This document shows, one piece after another, positions 18,870 through 27,984 of a DNA stretch of 64,000 bases. The notes below the pieces were generated by a model. The model did no database searches and was not told the DNA's origin. It saw nothing but the letters and a program-made list of their open reading frames with translations. How positions within the stretch are numbered: the stretch's first letter is position 1; every line of letters starts with the position of its first letter. Position numbers and translations under genes: made by a program. The DNA lies in contig JAYRKJ010000021.1 of the NCBI GenBank assembly GCA_041905785.1, positions 1 to 64,000 of the forward strand. The letters are read 5' to 3'. This DNA comes from Roseateles_B sp041905785 (GTDB taxonomy: Bacteria > Pseudomonadota > Gammaproteobacteria > Burkholderiales > Burkholderiaceae_C).

Positions 18870-20342
18870 TCACAGGCCGGCGGCCGTGCGCACGAGCTTG
18901 AAGACGGCGATGTTTTCCATGGCCCCTGCAAAGGTGTCGGCGCCCTGGCCGATCGCGCCGATGAACACGTCGGTGCCGCCGTGGGTCTCGCTGCCCGCCG
19001 CCACGCGGATGGCCGCCTCCTGGTGATAGGTGCTGGCGAAGACGATGTCGTCCGTCAGGTCGGCAAAGCTGCCACGGGCGCCGGCGGGGCGGTTCTCGCC
19101 GTTGCCGAAGCCGATGATGGTGTAGGGCTTGCCGTCTGCATCCTTGGCAATGCTGCCGTCGCTGTAGTTGCGCAGCAGGCCCAGCACACCCGCATTGCTC
19201 GCGCTGGTCTTGCCGGTGCGCTTGGCATAGCCATTGAGCACGAGCGTGTGGTCATGATCCGCCGTCACGACGATCAGCGTGTTCTTCAGATCCGGGTCGG
19301 TCTTGCGCACCTCGGCCAGGGCGGTCTTGATGGCTTCGTCGAAGGCCACGGTGTCCTGCAGGGCCTTGCGGGCGGTGGTTTCATGCAGGGCGTGGTCGAT
19401 GCGACCGCCCTCCACCATCAGGAAGAAGCCCTTGCCCGGCTTTTGCAGCAGCTGGATGGCCTTGGCGGTCATTTCCGCCAGGCTGGGTTCCTTGCCGGCG
19501 TCGCGGTCCAGGTCGTAGCTCATGTGGCCGCCGGTGAACAGGCCCAGGGCCTTGCCGCCCTTGCTCGCGTCCAGGGCATCGAATTCGGCCTTGTTGGACA
19601 CGTAGCTGTAGCCCTTGGCCTTGAATTCGGCCGTCAGGTCACGGCCATCAGCGCGCTTGCCGCTGGCTGCGGTCGGCAGGAAGAACTGGCGGCCACCGCC
19701 GAAGACCACGTCCACGCCATCGCCCAGCTTGCTGTTGAAGAGAGCGCCACCAGGGGTCAGTTGCGCTGCGATATCGGACTCGGCATCGCGATGGCAGACG
19801 TGCGCGTAAGTGGCTGCCGGCGTGGCATGGGTGACGCGGGTGGTGGTGACCACGCCCACGCTGCGGCCGGCGGCCTTGGCCAGTTCCAGGAGGGTCGCGG
19901 AAGCAGCGCCGTTGCTCGCACCGCAGTTGCTGGTGTAGTCCGCGTTGGGGGCCTTGGCCACCGTGTCGGAGTTCATGGAGATGACTTCGTTGTTCATCTT
20001 CACGCCCGTCATGTAGGCCGACATGGACGGCGCCGAGTCCGTCACCTGGGCATCGTTGGAAAACGTCTTGACGAAGCCGGACTCCGGCAGCGTGTCGATC
20101 GTCAGGTCCCCATCCTCGCCCACGGCGTAGATGCGGGCCGCGGTCAAGGTGGCCAGGCCCATGCCGTCACCAAGGAAGAAGATGACGTTCTTGGCTTGCG
20201 GCGGCGTCGTGTCGGCCGGGCTGGTGTTGGGCGTGGTGCTGGTGCTGTCGTTGCCGCAGGCCACCAAGGCCAGCACGCTGGCCATGGCCAATGCCAGCAG
20301 GCTGCCTTTCAGCGGGCTGGCGGCCCTGAGATTCATGCGCAT
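18870..20342 (-). CDS. Alkaline phosphatase, lipoprotein form, first of tandem pair
   Basis: This has the same catalytic fold and motifs as its downstream paralog (FFLGDGMG, TDSAPSMSAYMTG, LMVEGGRIDHALHE, VTADHDHT). Its N-terminus is different: a hydrophobic signal ends in the lipobox LVAC followed by GNDSTSTT, so the mature protein should be lipid-anchored. It has 490 residues. AGGAGG six bases before ATG 20342 is the best ribosome-binding site in this operon. Family members cleave phosphomonoesters with two zinc ions and magnesium. The operon order is lipoprotein phosphatase, secreted phosphatase, secreted unknown protein, with 1-30 bp spacings. A Pho-box-like site lies 55-75 bp upstream. 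Confidence 0.93.
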   Translation of the reverse strand: MRMNLRAASPLKGSLLALAMASVLALVACGNDSTSTTPNTSPADTTPPQAKNVIFFLGDGMGLATLTAARIYAVGEDGDLTIDTLPESGFVKTFSNDAQVTDSAPSMSAYMTGVKMNNEVISMNSDTVAKAPNADYTSNCGASNGAASATLLELAKAAGRSVGVVTTTRVTHATPAATYAHVCHRDAESDIAAQLTPGGALFNSKLGDGVDVVFGGGRQFFLPTAASGKRADGRDLTAEFKAKGYSYVSNKAEFDALDASKGGKALGLFTGGHMSYDLDRDAGKEPSLAEMTAKAIQLLQKPGKGFFLMVEGGRIDHALHETTARKALQDTVAFDEAIKTALAEVRKTDPDLKNTLIVVTADHDHTLVLNGYAKRTGKTSASNAGVLGLLRNYSDGSIAKDADGKPYTIIGFGNGENRPAGARGSFADLTDDIVFASTYHQEAAIRVAAGSETHGGTDVFIGAIGQGADTFAGAMENIAVFKLVRTAAGL

Positions 20343-20395
20343 GGGAATCCTCCTAATGCTGTTGGATTTGGGATGGTGCGCATCCTAGGCAGCGC

Positions 20396-20417
20396 GCATG
20401 AAGCTGGCATGACGTAC
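20396..20417 (-). promoter_or_regulatory. Pho-box-like site upstream of phosphatase operon
   Basis: Read on the minus strand the site is ACGTCAT-N4-GCTTCAT, two direct 7-mers with the 11-bp period of PhoB boxes (consensus CTGTCAT-N4-CTGTCAT). The matches are 5/7 and 4/7. The function of the downstream genes makes PhoB control likely, but the match is modest. Confidence 0.5.
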
Positions 20418-20477
20418 CCGCGGCCGATGCGTCACACAACCCACCGCCGTCCGGAATCCCTGGCATGTCCTTCGTCG

Positions 20478-20487
20478 CGATATATCG
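20478..20487. promoter_or_regulatory. Palindrome CGATATATCG in divergent promoter region
   Basis: This perfect 10-bp AT-centred palindrome stands out in a GC-rich gap between the phosphatase operon and the POT transporter. It lies 96 bp before the transporter start. It could be an operator for a regulator encoded elsewhere; the protein that binds it is unknown. Confidence 0.35.
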
Positions 20488-20582
20488 TCATCCATGGAAG
20501 CCTGGATGGCGCTTCGCCCCCAGTTCAGCCACAGTGGCGGACCTTTTGCAGTAGCCCCCTTCATCCACTGACAAGGCCTGCC

Positions 20583-22022
20583 ATGTCTGCCGTCCTGCCT
20601 TCTTCCGATGCCGCCATCAGCGGCGCCCCACCCCTAGCCCCGTCCGGTGAACGCCTGGACCGCGCCTTCCTGGGCCACCCTGTCGGCCTGGGCTGGCTGG
20701 CCTTCTGCGAGTTCTGGGAGCGCTTCTCCTACTACGGCATGCAGGCGCTGCTGATCCTGTACCTCAGCAACTACCTCTTCCTGCCCGAGAACATCGGCAA
20801 CGTGGCCGGCATCGACGGCCTGCGAGCCGTCATCACCGCCATGTTTGGCCCGCGCAATCCCCAGCAGCTGGCCTCCGCCGTGTTCGGTCTCTACGTTGGC
20901 CTGGTGTACCTGACGCCGCTGCTGGGCGGCATCGTGGCGGACCGCTGGCTGGGTCGCACCCGGACCGTCACCATCGGCGCGCTGCTGATGGCCCTGGGCC
21001 ACTTCCTGATGGCCTTCGACTACTTCTTCATCGCGGCGCTGGCCTGCCTGCTGGTGGGCGTGGGGGCCTTCAAGGGCAATATCGCCGCGCAGGTCGGCTC
21101 GCTCTACAAGCCCGAGGACAAGCGCCGCGCCAGCGCCTTCCAGATCTTCATGCTGGCGGTGCAGATCGCGGTGATCGCCTCGCCCCTGGTCTGCGGCACG
21201 CTGGGCGAGAAGGTGGCCTGGCACTGGGGCTTCGGCGCCGCGGGCGTGGGCATGCTGATCGGCCTGATCGTCTACCTGGCCGGCCGCCGCTACCTGCCGG
21301 CCGAGGAGCCGCGCCAGGCCAAGGCGCAGGGCAGCGCCCCCAAGGCCCCCATGAGCGGCCGCGACAAGCGCCGCCTGGTCCTGCTGGTGTGCATGATCCC
21401 GGTGCTGATGCTGTCCATCGTGGGCAACCAGCAGTTCAACAACGCCTACCCGCTGTGGGCCCAGAAGCACATGGACATGGTGCTCTTCGGCTGGTCCGTG
21501 CCCCTGACCTGGCTGCAGGCCCTGGATGCCACGACCAGCCTGCTGACCATGCTGGGCTCCATCGCCTTCTGGCGCTGGTGGGCCGAGCGCCGCCGCGAGC
21601 CCGACGAGCTGACCAAGATGGCCCTGGGTTCAGCCCTGGCCTGCACGGCACCCCTGCTGATCGTGCTGGCCGCCGGCATGATCGAGCAGGACCACGGCCG
21701 CGTCAGCCTGGTCTGGACCATCGGCTACAACCTGCTGAACAACCTGGGCTTCGCCAACATCCTGCCCGTGGGCCTGGCGCTTTACTCGCGAACCGCGCCC
21801 CAGCGCATGGAAGGGCTGATGATCGGCTCCTACTACCTGCACCTCTTCCTGGGCAACACCTTCGTGGGCTGGCTGGCCGGCCTGCTGGACGAGATCAGCG
21901 GCCCCAGCTTCTGGGCCCTGCACGCCGGGCTGGTGGGTTCGGCGGCGGTGCTGCTGCTGCTGATCAAGCTGGCCTTCGGCAAGCTCCTGGACGATGAGCA
22001 TGCGAAGCCGGCTGCGGCCTGA
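20583..22022 (+). CDS. POT/PTR-family proton-dependent oligopeptide transporter
   Basis: This is an inner-membrane symporter for di- or tripeptides driven by protons. The 479-residue protein has 12-14 hydrophobic segments. The POT signature is present near the N-terminus (EFWERFSYYGMQALLILYL, with the ExxERFxYYG motif). A second signature follows in the region GVGAFKGNIAAQVGSLY. Start is ATG 20583; upstream in-frame sequence is the non-coding divergent region. A strong terminator follows. It faces the alkaline phosphatase operon but no functional link is evident. Confidence 0.93.
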   Translation: MSAVLPSSDAAISGAPPLAPSGERLDRAFLGHPVGLGWLAFCEFWERFSYYGMQALLILYLSNYLFLPENIGNVAGIDGLRAVITAMFGPRNPQQLASAVFGLYVGLVYLTPLLGGIVADRWLGRTRTVTIGALLMALGHFLMAFDYFFIAALACLLVGVGAFKGNIAAQVGSLYKPEDKRRASAFQIFMLAVQIAVIASPLVCGTLGEKVAWHWGFGAAGVGMLIGLIVYLAGRRYLPAEEPRQAKAQGSAPKAPMSGRDKRRLVLLVCMIPVLMLSIVGNQQFNNAYPLWAQKHMDMVLFGWSVPLTWLQALDATTSLLTMLGSIAFWRWWAERRREPDELTKMALGSALACTAPLLIVLAAGMIEQDHGRVSLVWTIGYNLLNNLGFANILPVGLALYSRTAPQRMEGLMIGSYYLHLFLGNTFVGWLAGLLDEISGPSFWALHAGLVGSAAVLLLLIKLAFGKLLDDEHAKPAAA

Positions 22023-22047
22023 TCGCCGCGTTCTCGATTGAAACGGA

Positions 22048-22079
22048 ATGGCCGGGGTGACCCGGCCATTTTTCTTTTC
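22048..22079 (+). terminator. Rho-independent terminator of POT transporter
   Basis: The stem ATGGCCGGG pairs with CCCGGCCAT around a GTGA loop and is followed by TTTTTCTTTTCT. It begins 25 bp after the transporter stop. Confidence 0.92.
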
Positions 22080-22123
22080 TGCGGGCGGTGGAGCGGGCAC
22101 GGCAGCGCTCCTCTTGCCTGGAC

Positions 22124-24634
22124 TCAGTCTATCGGCGTCAGCTTCGCCACCGACAGCGCCAGCCACTTGGTCCCATGCCGCCCGAAGTTGACCTGGGCCC
22201 GGGCATCCGGGCCACTGCCCTCCAGCGTCAGCAGCACGCCTTCGCCAAACTTGTTGTGGAAGACGGCCTTGCCCACGCGCAGGCCGCCGTGTTCGGCGCC
22301 CACCTTGGCGGCGGCGGCCTGCTTCATGGTCTTGGGGACGGGGGCGCCGCCGAAGGACGGCGCGTCCTTGCCCTCGCGCTCCTGCTGCCAGGCCGGTGCC
22401 TGGCGCTCGACCCGGCCGGCGCCCACCATGGACTTCAGCCCCGAGCCCCGCTCCCAGGCCTGCTGGTACTCGCGCGCAAAGCCCGAGCCGAAGCCCTGGT
22501 TGCGCGGCGTGAGCCACTTCAGCGAGGCCTCGGGCAGCTCGTCCAGGAAGCGGCTCTTGACGTTGTAGCGCGTCTGGCCGTGCAGCATGCGCGTCTGGCT
22601 GAAACTCAGGTAGAGACGCTGGCGGGCCCGGGTGATGGCCACGTACATCAGGCGGCGCTCTTCCTCCAGCCCGTCGCCGTCGGACAGCGAGTTCTCATGC
22701 GGGAACAGGCCCTCTTCCAGGCCGGTGATGAAGACAGCGTCGAACTCCAGGCCCTTGGCCGAATGCACCGTCATCAGCTGGATGGCGTCCTGGCCGGCCT
22801 GCGCCTGGTTGTCACCGGCCTCCAGCGAGGCATGCGTCAGGAAGGCGGCCAGAGGCGAGACGATCTCGCCGGTCTCGGCATCGGGCGTGAGGTTCACCGC
22901 GGCGACGGCCGGCGGATCACCGGCCGCGATCTGCCCGGGTGTGAAGCCCCCGAGCTCATCCACCGGCAGGGCCACGGCGTCCTTGCCGAAACCCTCCTGG
23001 GTGACGAAGGCCTCGGCGGCGTTGATCAGTTCGTCCAGGTTCTCCAGGCGCTCGGCGCCGTCCTTGTCGGTGCGGTAGAACTCGGCCAGGCCGGAGGTCT
23101 CCAGCATCTGCTCGATGATCTCGCGCAGGGTCAGGCCTTGCGTCAGGTTTCGCAGGGACTCGACGAGATTGACGAAGGCGGCCAGGTTGCTGCCGCCCTT
23201 GCCCGGCACCGCCGCCACGCTCTGGTAGAGGCTGCGGCCGCTCTGGCGCGCGGCGTCCTGCAGCAGCTCCAGCGTGCGAGCGCCGATGCCGCGGGCCGGG
23301 AAGTTCACGACGCGCAGGAAGCTGGTGTCGTCGTTGGCGTTCTCGATCAGGCGCAGATAGGCCAGCGCATGCTTCACTTCCGCCCGCTCGAAGAAGCGCA
23401 GGCCGCCGTAGACGCGGTAGGGCACACCGGCGTTGAACAGCGCCGACTCGATCACCCGCGACTGCGCGTTGCTGCGGTACAGGATGGCAATCTCCGAACG
23501 CGGCAGCCCCTGGCGGTGCAGGGCCTGCGCCTCCTCCAGCAGCCACTGGGCCTCGTTGAAGTCGCTGGCGGCCTCGCTGACGCGCACCGGCTCGCCCGGG
23601 CCCATCTCGGTGCGCAGGTTCTTGCCCAGGCGGTGGCTGTTGCGGCTGATCAGCTCGTTGGCCGCATCCAGGATGTGGCCGTAGCTGCGGTAGTTCTGCT
23701 CCAGCTTGACCACGCGGCGCACGCGGTACTCGCGCTCGAAGTCGCTCATATTGCCGACCCGCGCGCCGCGGAAGGCGTAGATGCTCTGGTCGTCGTCGCC
23801 CACCGCAAAGACGCCCTGGCCGCGGCCCGGCGGCGCGAACATCTTCAGCCAGGCGTACTGCAGCTTGTTGGTGTCCTGGAACTCGTCCACCAGCAGGTAC
23901 TGGAAGCGGTGCTGGTAGTGCTCGCGCACGGCGGCGTTGTCGCGCATCAGCTCGTAGGCGCGCAGCATCAGCTCGGCGAAGTCGACCACGCCTTCGCGCT
24001 GGCACTGGTCCTCGTAGGCCTGGTAGATCTCGGCGAGCTTGCGGGTCTGCTCGTCGCGCAGGTCGATGTCCTTGGGGCGCAGGCCGTCTTCCTTGGCGCC
24101 GGCGATGAACCAGCTGACCTGCTTGGGCACGAAGCGCTCCTCGTCCAGGTTCATGGCCTTGATCACACGCTTGACGGCGGAGACGGTGTCCGAGGCGTCG
24201 AGGATCTGGAAGCCCTGCGGCAGCCCGGCCAGCTTCCAGTGCGCGCGCAGGAAGCGGTTGCACAGGCCGTGGAAGGTGCCGATCCACATGCCCCGCACGT
24301 TGTAGGGCAGCATGGCGGAGAGGCGGGTGAGCATCTCCTTGGAGGCCTTGTTGGTGAAGGTCACCGCCATGATGCCGCCGGGCCCCACATGGCCCTGTTT
24401 GAGCAGCCAGGCGATGCGCGTGGTCAGCACGCGGGTCTTGCCCGAGCCCGCGCCGGCCAGGATCAGGGCGGGCTCCTGCCCCAGCGTGACGGCCGCCAGC
24501 TGCTCGGGATTCAGGCCCTTGAGCAGGCCGTTCTGCGCTTCATGGGTGCCCAGCGCCGGCCGCGGCGCAGCTGCGCCGCCAAAGAGGTCGTCGAGGGAAT
24601 CGGTGCCGGGGGTGTCGTGGGGGTGGGCGGTCAT
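22124..24634 (-). CDS. uvrD: ATP-dependent DNA helicase UvrD/PcrA/Rep family
   Basis: This is a 3'-5' superfamily 1A helicase for mismatch and nucleotide-excision repair. At 836 residues it is complete. It has the Q motif (GLNPEQLAAV), Walker A AGAGSGKTRVL near residue 60, motif Ia (AVTFTNKASKEM), motif II LLVDEFQDTN, motif III VGDDDQSIYAFRGA, motif IV LEQNYRS, motif V TVHSAKGLEFDAVF and motif VI RLMYVAITRA. The C-terminal end is a tudor-like interaction domain (VGKAVFHNKFGEGVLL), as in UvrD/PcrA. ATG 24634 is the start; the gene is divergent from ychJ. Confidence 0.96.
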   Translation of the reverse strand: MTAHPHDTPGTDSLDDLFGGAAAPRPALGTHEAQNGLLKGLNPEQLAAVTLGQEPALILAGAGSGKTRVLTTRIAWLLKQGHVGPGGIMAVTFTNKASKEMLTRLSAMLPYNVRGMWIGTFHGLCNRFLRAHWKLAGLPQGFQILDASDTVSAVKRVIKAMNLDEERFVPKQVSWFIAGAKEDGLRPKDIDLRDEQTRKLAEIYQAYEDQCQREGVVDFAELMLRAYELMRDNAAVREHYQHRFQYLLVDEFQDTNKLQYAWLKMFAPPGRGQGVFAVGDDDQSIYAFRGARVGNMSDFEREYRVRRVVKLEQNYRSYGHILDAANELISRNSHRLGKNLRTEMGPGEPVRVSEAASDFNEAQWLLEEAQALHRQGLPRSEIAILYRSNAQSRVIESALFNAGVPYRVYGGLRFFERAEVKHALAYLRLIENANDDTSFLRVVNFPARGIGARTLELLQDAARQSGRSLYQSVAAVPGKGGSNLAAFVNLVESLRNLTQGLTLREIIEQMLETSGLAEFYRTDKDGAERLENLDELINAAEAFVTQEGFGKDAVALPVDELGGFTPGQIAAGDPPAVAAVNLTPDAETGEIVSPLAAFLTHASLEAGDNQAQAGQDAIQLMTVHSAKGLEFDAVFITGLEEGLFPHENSLSDGDGLEEERRLMYVAITRARQRLYLSFSQTRMLHGQTRYNVKSRFLDELPEASLKWLTPRNQGFGSGFAREYQQAWERGSGLKSMVGAGRVERQAPAWQQEREGKDAPSFGGAPVPKTMKQAAAAKVGAEHGGLRVGKAVFHNKFGEGVLLTLEGSGPDARAQVNFGRHGTKWLALSVAKLTPID

Positions 24635-24689
24635 CCGCGCATTTTAGAGAGGCCGCCGGACAGCCCCTGTCAGCTGGCATGATGGCGCC

Positions 24690-25106
24690 ATGCTTGATGC
24701 CGACCCCTGCCCCTGCGGCCGTGCCGATGCCAAAGGCCGCACCATGCCCTATGCCCGGTGCTGCGGCGCGCTGCACCGGCGTTTCGCCGAGAGTGGACGC
24801 TGGGACGCCCCCGACGCCGAAGCCCTGATGCGCTCGCGTTACAGCGCCTTCACCCTGGACCTGCTGGACTACCTGCGCGCCACCTGGCACCCCGACACCC
24901 GCCCCGCCACACTGGAGCCCAATGAGCCCGGCCTCAATTGGCTCGGGCTGCAGATCAAGGCCTGCGCCCAGCAGGACGCGGACCATGCCACCGTCGAGTT
25001 CGTCGCCCGCTCCAAGCTGGGCGGGCGCGCCTTGCGCCTGCACGAGACCAGCCGCTTCGCGCGCCTGGACGGGCAGTGGCATTACCTGGACGGGGATCTG
25101 CGTTGA
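24690..25106 (+). CDS. ychJ: YchJ-family SEC-C motif protein
   Basis: The 138-residue protein starts with a zinc-binding SEC-C-like segment (CPCG near residue 7, then YARCCG near 25) and continues into the NTF2-like YchJ core (LMRSRYSAFTLDLLDYLRATWHP). YchJ proteins have no firmly established function. Its stop overlaps the truC start (TTGA), so the two genes are coupled. Confidence 0.88.
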   Translation: MLDADPCPCGRADAKGRTMPYARCCGALHRRFAESGRWDAPDAEALMRSRYSAFTLDLLDYLRATWHPDTRPATLEPNEPGLNWLGLQIKACAQQDADHATVEFVARSKLGGRALRLHETSRFARLDGQWHYLDGDLR

Positions 25107-25882
25107 CCGACGCCGCGCCACCGGCCGAGGCGCCACTGCGGCTGCTCCATCTCGACGAGCAGCTCGCGGTGATCGACAAGCCCGCCGGATTGCTGGTGCA
25201 CCGCACGGCGCTGGACGCCCACGAGGAGCGCTTCGCCCTGCAGCTGCTGCGTGACCAGCTGGGCCGCCCCGTCTGGCCCGCCCACCGCCTGGACAAGGGC
25301 ACCTCGGGCCTGCTCGTGTTCGCGCTGGACGCCGACACCGCCTCGCAGCTGGGCCAGGCCTTCGAGCAGGGCGAGCCCCGCAAGCGCTACCTGGCCCTGG
25401 TGCGCGGCTGGCCCGAGGACGCCGGCACCATCGACCACCCGCTGGCGCGCGATCCGGAGCGACCCTCGCAGGGTCAGGTCTTGCTCGAAGCCCGCACCGA
25501 CTACCGCTGCCTCGCCCGCGTGGCCTGGCCCTTCAGTGTGGACGGCCGATTCCCTGAGAGCCGCTATGCCTTGGTCGAGGCGGCGCCCCACAGCGGCCGC
25601 CGACACCAGATCCGCCGGCACTTCAAGCACATCGCCCATCCCCTGGTCGGCGACGCCACGCATGGCAAGGGCACGCACAACCGCGCGGTGGCCGGGTTCC
25701 TGGGCCTGCAGCGCCTGTGGCTGCACGCGTGGACGCTGGAACTTCGCCATCCGCAGACGGGAGAACTCCTGAGGCTCCAGGCGCCACCAGGCCCTGAATG
25801 GGCCGACATGCTGCAGCGGGGCGATTGGCGCTGGCAGGCCGAAGCCGGATCGGTGCGGGACGCACTGAACTCTTGCTGCTGA
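25103..25882 (+). CDS. truC: tRNA pseudouridine synthase, RluA family (TruC-like)
   Basis: It isomerises a specific uridine to pseudouridine; TruC acts on U65 of some tRNAs. The catalytic Asp motif HRLDKGTSGLLVFAL lies near residue 63. Later motifs are RYLALVRGWP, YALVEAAPHSGRRHQIRRHF and HPLVGDATHG, all of the RluA family. There is no S4 domain, as in TruC, and the length of 259 residues matches TruC (about 260). The start must be the TTG at 25103, overlapping the ychJ stop by four bases; no ATG or GTG fits in frame nearby. The gene carries one copy of the 17-bp recurring word (25468-25484). Confidence 0.85.
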   Translation: MTDAAPPAEAPLRLLHLDEQLAVIDKPAGLLVHRTALDAHEERFALQLLRDQLGRPVWPAHRLDKGTSGLLVFALDADTASQLGQAFEQGEPRKRYLALVRGWPEDAGTIDHPLARDPERPSQGQVLLEARTDYRCLARVAWPFSVDGRFPESRYALVEAAPHSGRRHQIRRHFKHIAHPLVGDATHGKGTHNRAVAGFLGLQRLWLHAWTLELRHPQTGELLRLQAPPGPEWADMLQRGDWRWQAEAGSVRDALNSCC

Positions 25883-25960
25883 TCGCCCTGCCCTCGCTGG
25901 CAGGCTCGGTACAAGAAGAGCCAGGCGGCGGGCGGGCGCCGCTCCCATCCTCGCAAGGAA

Positions 25961-25990
25961 GAAAGGGCGCCTGGCGACGCCCTTTCGATC
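25961..25990 (-). terminator. Rho-independent terminator of the hydrolase operon
   Basis: Stem AAAGGGCG pairs with CGCCCTTT across an 8-base loop (25962-25985). On the minus strand it is followed by CTTCCTT. It lies 20 bp past the end of the CocE-type gene and may work in both directions, since truC ends 80 bp away. Confidence 0.7.
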
Positions 25991-26004
25991 GATGAGACGC
26001 CCCG

Positions 26005-27945
26005 TCAGCGCCCGCCTTCAATCACCCGCAGCTGCAGCGCCGAGGGCTGTTCCTTCCAGTGGTAGACCTTCTGCGTCGCCGCCTTGAAGTCCTCGGGCTT
26101 GGCGCTGCGGATCTGCACGAAGCTCTGCGGATTGCGGTCGATCAGCGGGAACCAGGAGCTCTGGATCTGCACCATGATGCGGTGGCCGCGGCGGAAGGTG
26201 TGGGCCACGTCCGGGATGTCGAAGCGGATCTCCTCCACCTGCCCCGGCACCATGGGCTCGGGCTTCTCGAAGCTCTTGCGGAAGCGTCCGCGCAGCGGGT
26301 CGCCGCGCACCAGCTGCTGGTAGCCGCCGAGCTGATAGCCAGCGGGCGGCGGCACGTCGGCGATCTGGTCGCGGTTGCGCGGCTGCTCATCGCCCAGGTC
26401 CGGCGGGTAGACGTCGATCAGCTTGACCACCCAGTCCGCATCCGTGCCCGAGGTGGACACGAACAGCCGCGGGCTCACCGGCCCCGCCACCGTCACGTCC
26501 TCGTCCAGCACCTCCGTCTGGTAGACCAGCACATCCGGCCGCGTGGAGGCAAAACGCTGGTCCGCCACCATGTACTCCTGGGGCATGCCCAGTGAGGCGT
26601 AGCCGATGAAGGGCACGGGCTTGTTGGGGTCGCTGACATAGCTGTCGAAATCCGGCTTGGCCGCGCTCGGCGCCGTCCAGCCGAGCACGCCGCCCGGCTG
26701 CAGGTAAAGGCTGCGCAGCCTGGCCTCGACAGGCGGCCAGGCGGTGTACTGGCGCCAGACATTGGTCCCCGTTTCGAAGATGCTGGCCTCGGGCAGCTTG
26801 GCATCGCTGCCGCCGCGCAGGTGCTGCTCGAAGAAAGGCAGCAGGATCTGCTTCTGGAAGTACTCGCTGGTCTTGCTGCCGAAGTCCACCGCGCCCAGGC
26901 CCTTGCCCACACTGCGCACCCAGCCGCCGTGCACCCAGGGCCCCATCACCAGCGCGTTGCTGATGCCGGGGTTCTGCTTCTCGATGAACTGGTAGGTCGC
27001 GAGCGCGCCGGCCAGGTCCTCCGCGTCGAACCAGCCGCCCACGGTGAGCACCGCGGCCTTGATGTTCTTCAGGTGCGGGCCCACCGAGCGGGCCTTCCAG
27101 TAGGCGTTGTAATGGTCGTTCTGGATCAGCTCGTCGAAGTAGGGATTGCGCTCCTTGCCGATGGACTTGGCGATGTTGTCCAGGTTGCCCAGGCGCAGGA
27201 AGTAGTCGTAGGCGTCCTTGCTGTTGTAGTCGAAGCTGCTCCAGCGCTTGGGCTCCGTCGTGGGGTTGTCCTGCGGCTTGAAGGCGGTCAGGAAGCCGTA
27301 GTTGTGCGCCAGCATCAGCGCGCCGCCGTGGTAGCCGTCGTCGCGGTGGAAGTAGTCGGCCACGGGGGCCTGGGGTGACGCGGCCTTGATGGCGGGATGG
27401 GAGTCGATGACGGCGGTGGACGTGTAGAAGCCAGGGTAGGAGATGCCCCAGATGCCCAGCTTGCCGTTGTGGCCCTTCACATGCTCCAGCAGCCATTGCA
27501 CGGTGTCGTGCATGTCGGTGCTGGGATCGGCGTCCTTGGGGCCCTTGCTGCTCTTGATGGGCGCCATCTCCTGGTAGACGCCTTCTGACATGAAGCGGCC
27601 CCGCACGTCCTGGCAGACGAAGATGTAGCCGGCCTTGAGGAAATCCTCGGAGGGCGCGAAACGGCCGCCGTAGCGGTCCACGCCATAGGGCCCGCAGCTG
27701 TAGGGCGTGCGGGTCATGAGGAAGGGATAGCGCTTGCCGGAGGCTTCCGCTTCCTTGGGCACGTACACCACGGTGAACAGCTTCTTGCCGTCCCGTACCG
27801 GCACGCGGTATTCGTACTTCGTGTAATTGGCCTTGAGGTCGTACGGCGCCGGGCTGGCCGGTGCGGGTGACTGGGCCGGGGCCTGCAGGCTCAGGCCCAG
27901 CAGCGCCGCAGCAATGGGAATCGAGGCAGTTCGCGTCACAAGCAT
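26005..27945 (-). CDS. CocE/NonD-type secreted hydrolase (X-Pro dipeptidyl-peptidase superfamily)
   Basis: This is a predicted exported alpha/beta hydrolase acting on esters or acyl-amides. A signal peptide is present (MLVTRTASIPIAAALLG, cleavage near QAPAQ). The nucleophile elbow is GISYPG near residue 173. Candidate Asp (GGWFDAEDLAG) and His (MGPWVHGGW) residues follow in the order seen in CocE, and a C-terminal jelly-roll domain starts near 420. Length is 646 residues. I take ATG 27945 as the start; the open frame extends to a TTG three codons upstream. It is the last gene of a three-gene leftward run with the propeller and MoaD/ThiS genes (39- and 33-bp gaps). Confidence 0.88.
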   Translation of the reverse strand: MLVTRTASIPIAAALLGLSLQAPAQSPAPASPAPYDLKANYTKYEYRVPVRDGKKLFTVVYVPKEAEASGKRYPFLMTRTPYSCGPYGVDRYGGRFAPSEDFLKAGYIFVCQDVRGRFMSEGVYQEMAPIKSSKGPKDADPSTDMHDTVQWLLEHVKGHNGKLGIWGISYPGFYTSTAVIDSHPAIKAASPQAPVADYFHRDDGYHGGALMLAHNYGFLTAFKPQDNPTTEPKRWSSFDYNSKDAYDYFLRLGNLDNIAKSIGKERNPYFDELIQNDHYNAYWKARSVGPHLKNIKAAVLTVGGWFDAEDLAGALATYQFIEKQNPGISNALVMGPWVHGGWVRSVGKGLGAVDFGSKTSEYFQKQILLPFFEQHLRGGSDAKLPEASIFETGTNVWRQYTAWPPVEARLRSLYLQPGGVLGWTAPSAAKPDFDSYVSDPNKPVPFIGYASLGMPQEYMVADQRFASTRPDVLVYQTEVLDEDVTVAGPVSPRLFVSTSGTDADWVVKLIDVYPPDLGDEQPRNRDQIADVPPPAGYQLGGYQQLVRGDPLRGRFRKSFEKPEPMVPGQVEEIRFDIPDVAHTFRRGHRIMVQIQSSWFPLIDRNPQSFVQIRSAKPEDFKAATQKVYHWKEQPSALQLRVIEGGR

Positions 27946-27984
27946 CTTCAGCAAGGGTTGGAGGAATCGGGCGAAGGCGGCCTC

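Noticed and set aside
22088..24682. 864-codon open frame antisense to uvrD
   Set aside because: Same compositional artefact; all helicase motifs are on the minus strand.
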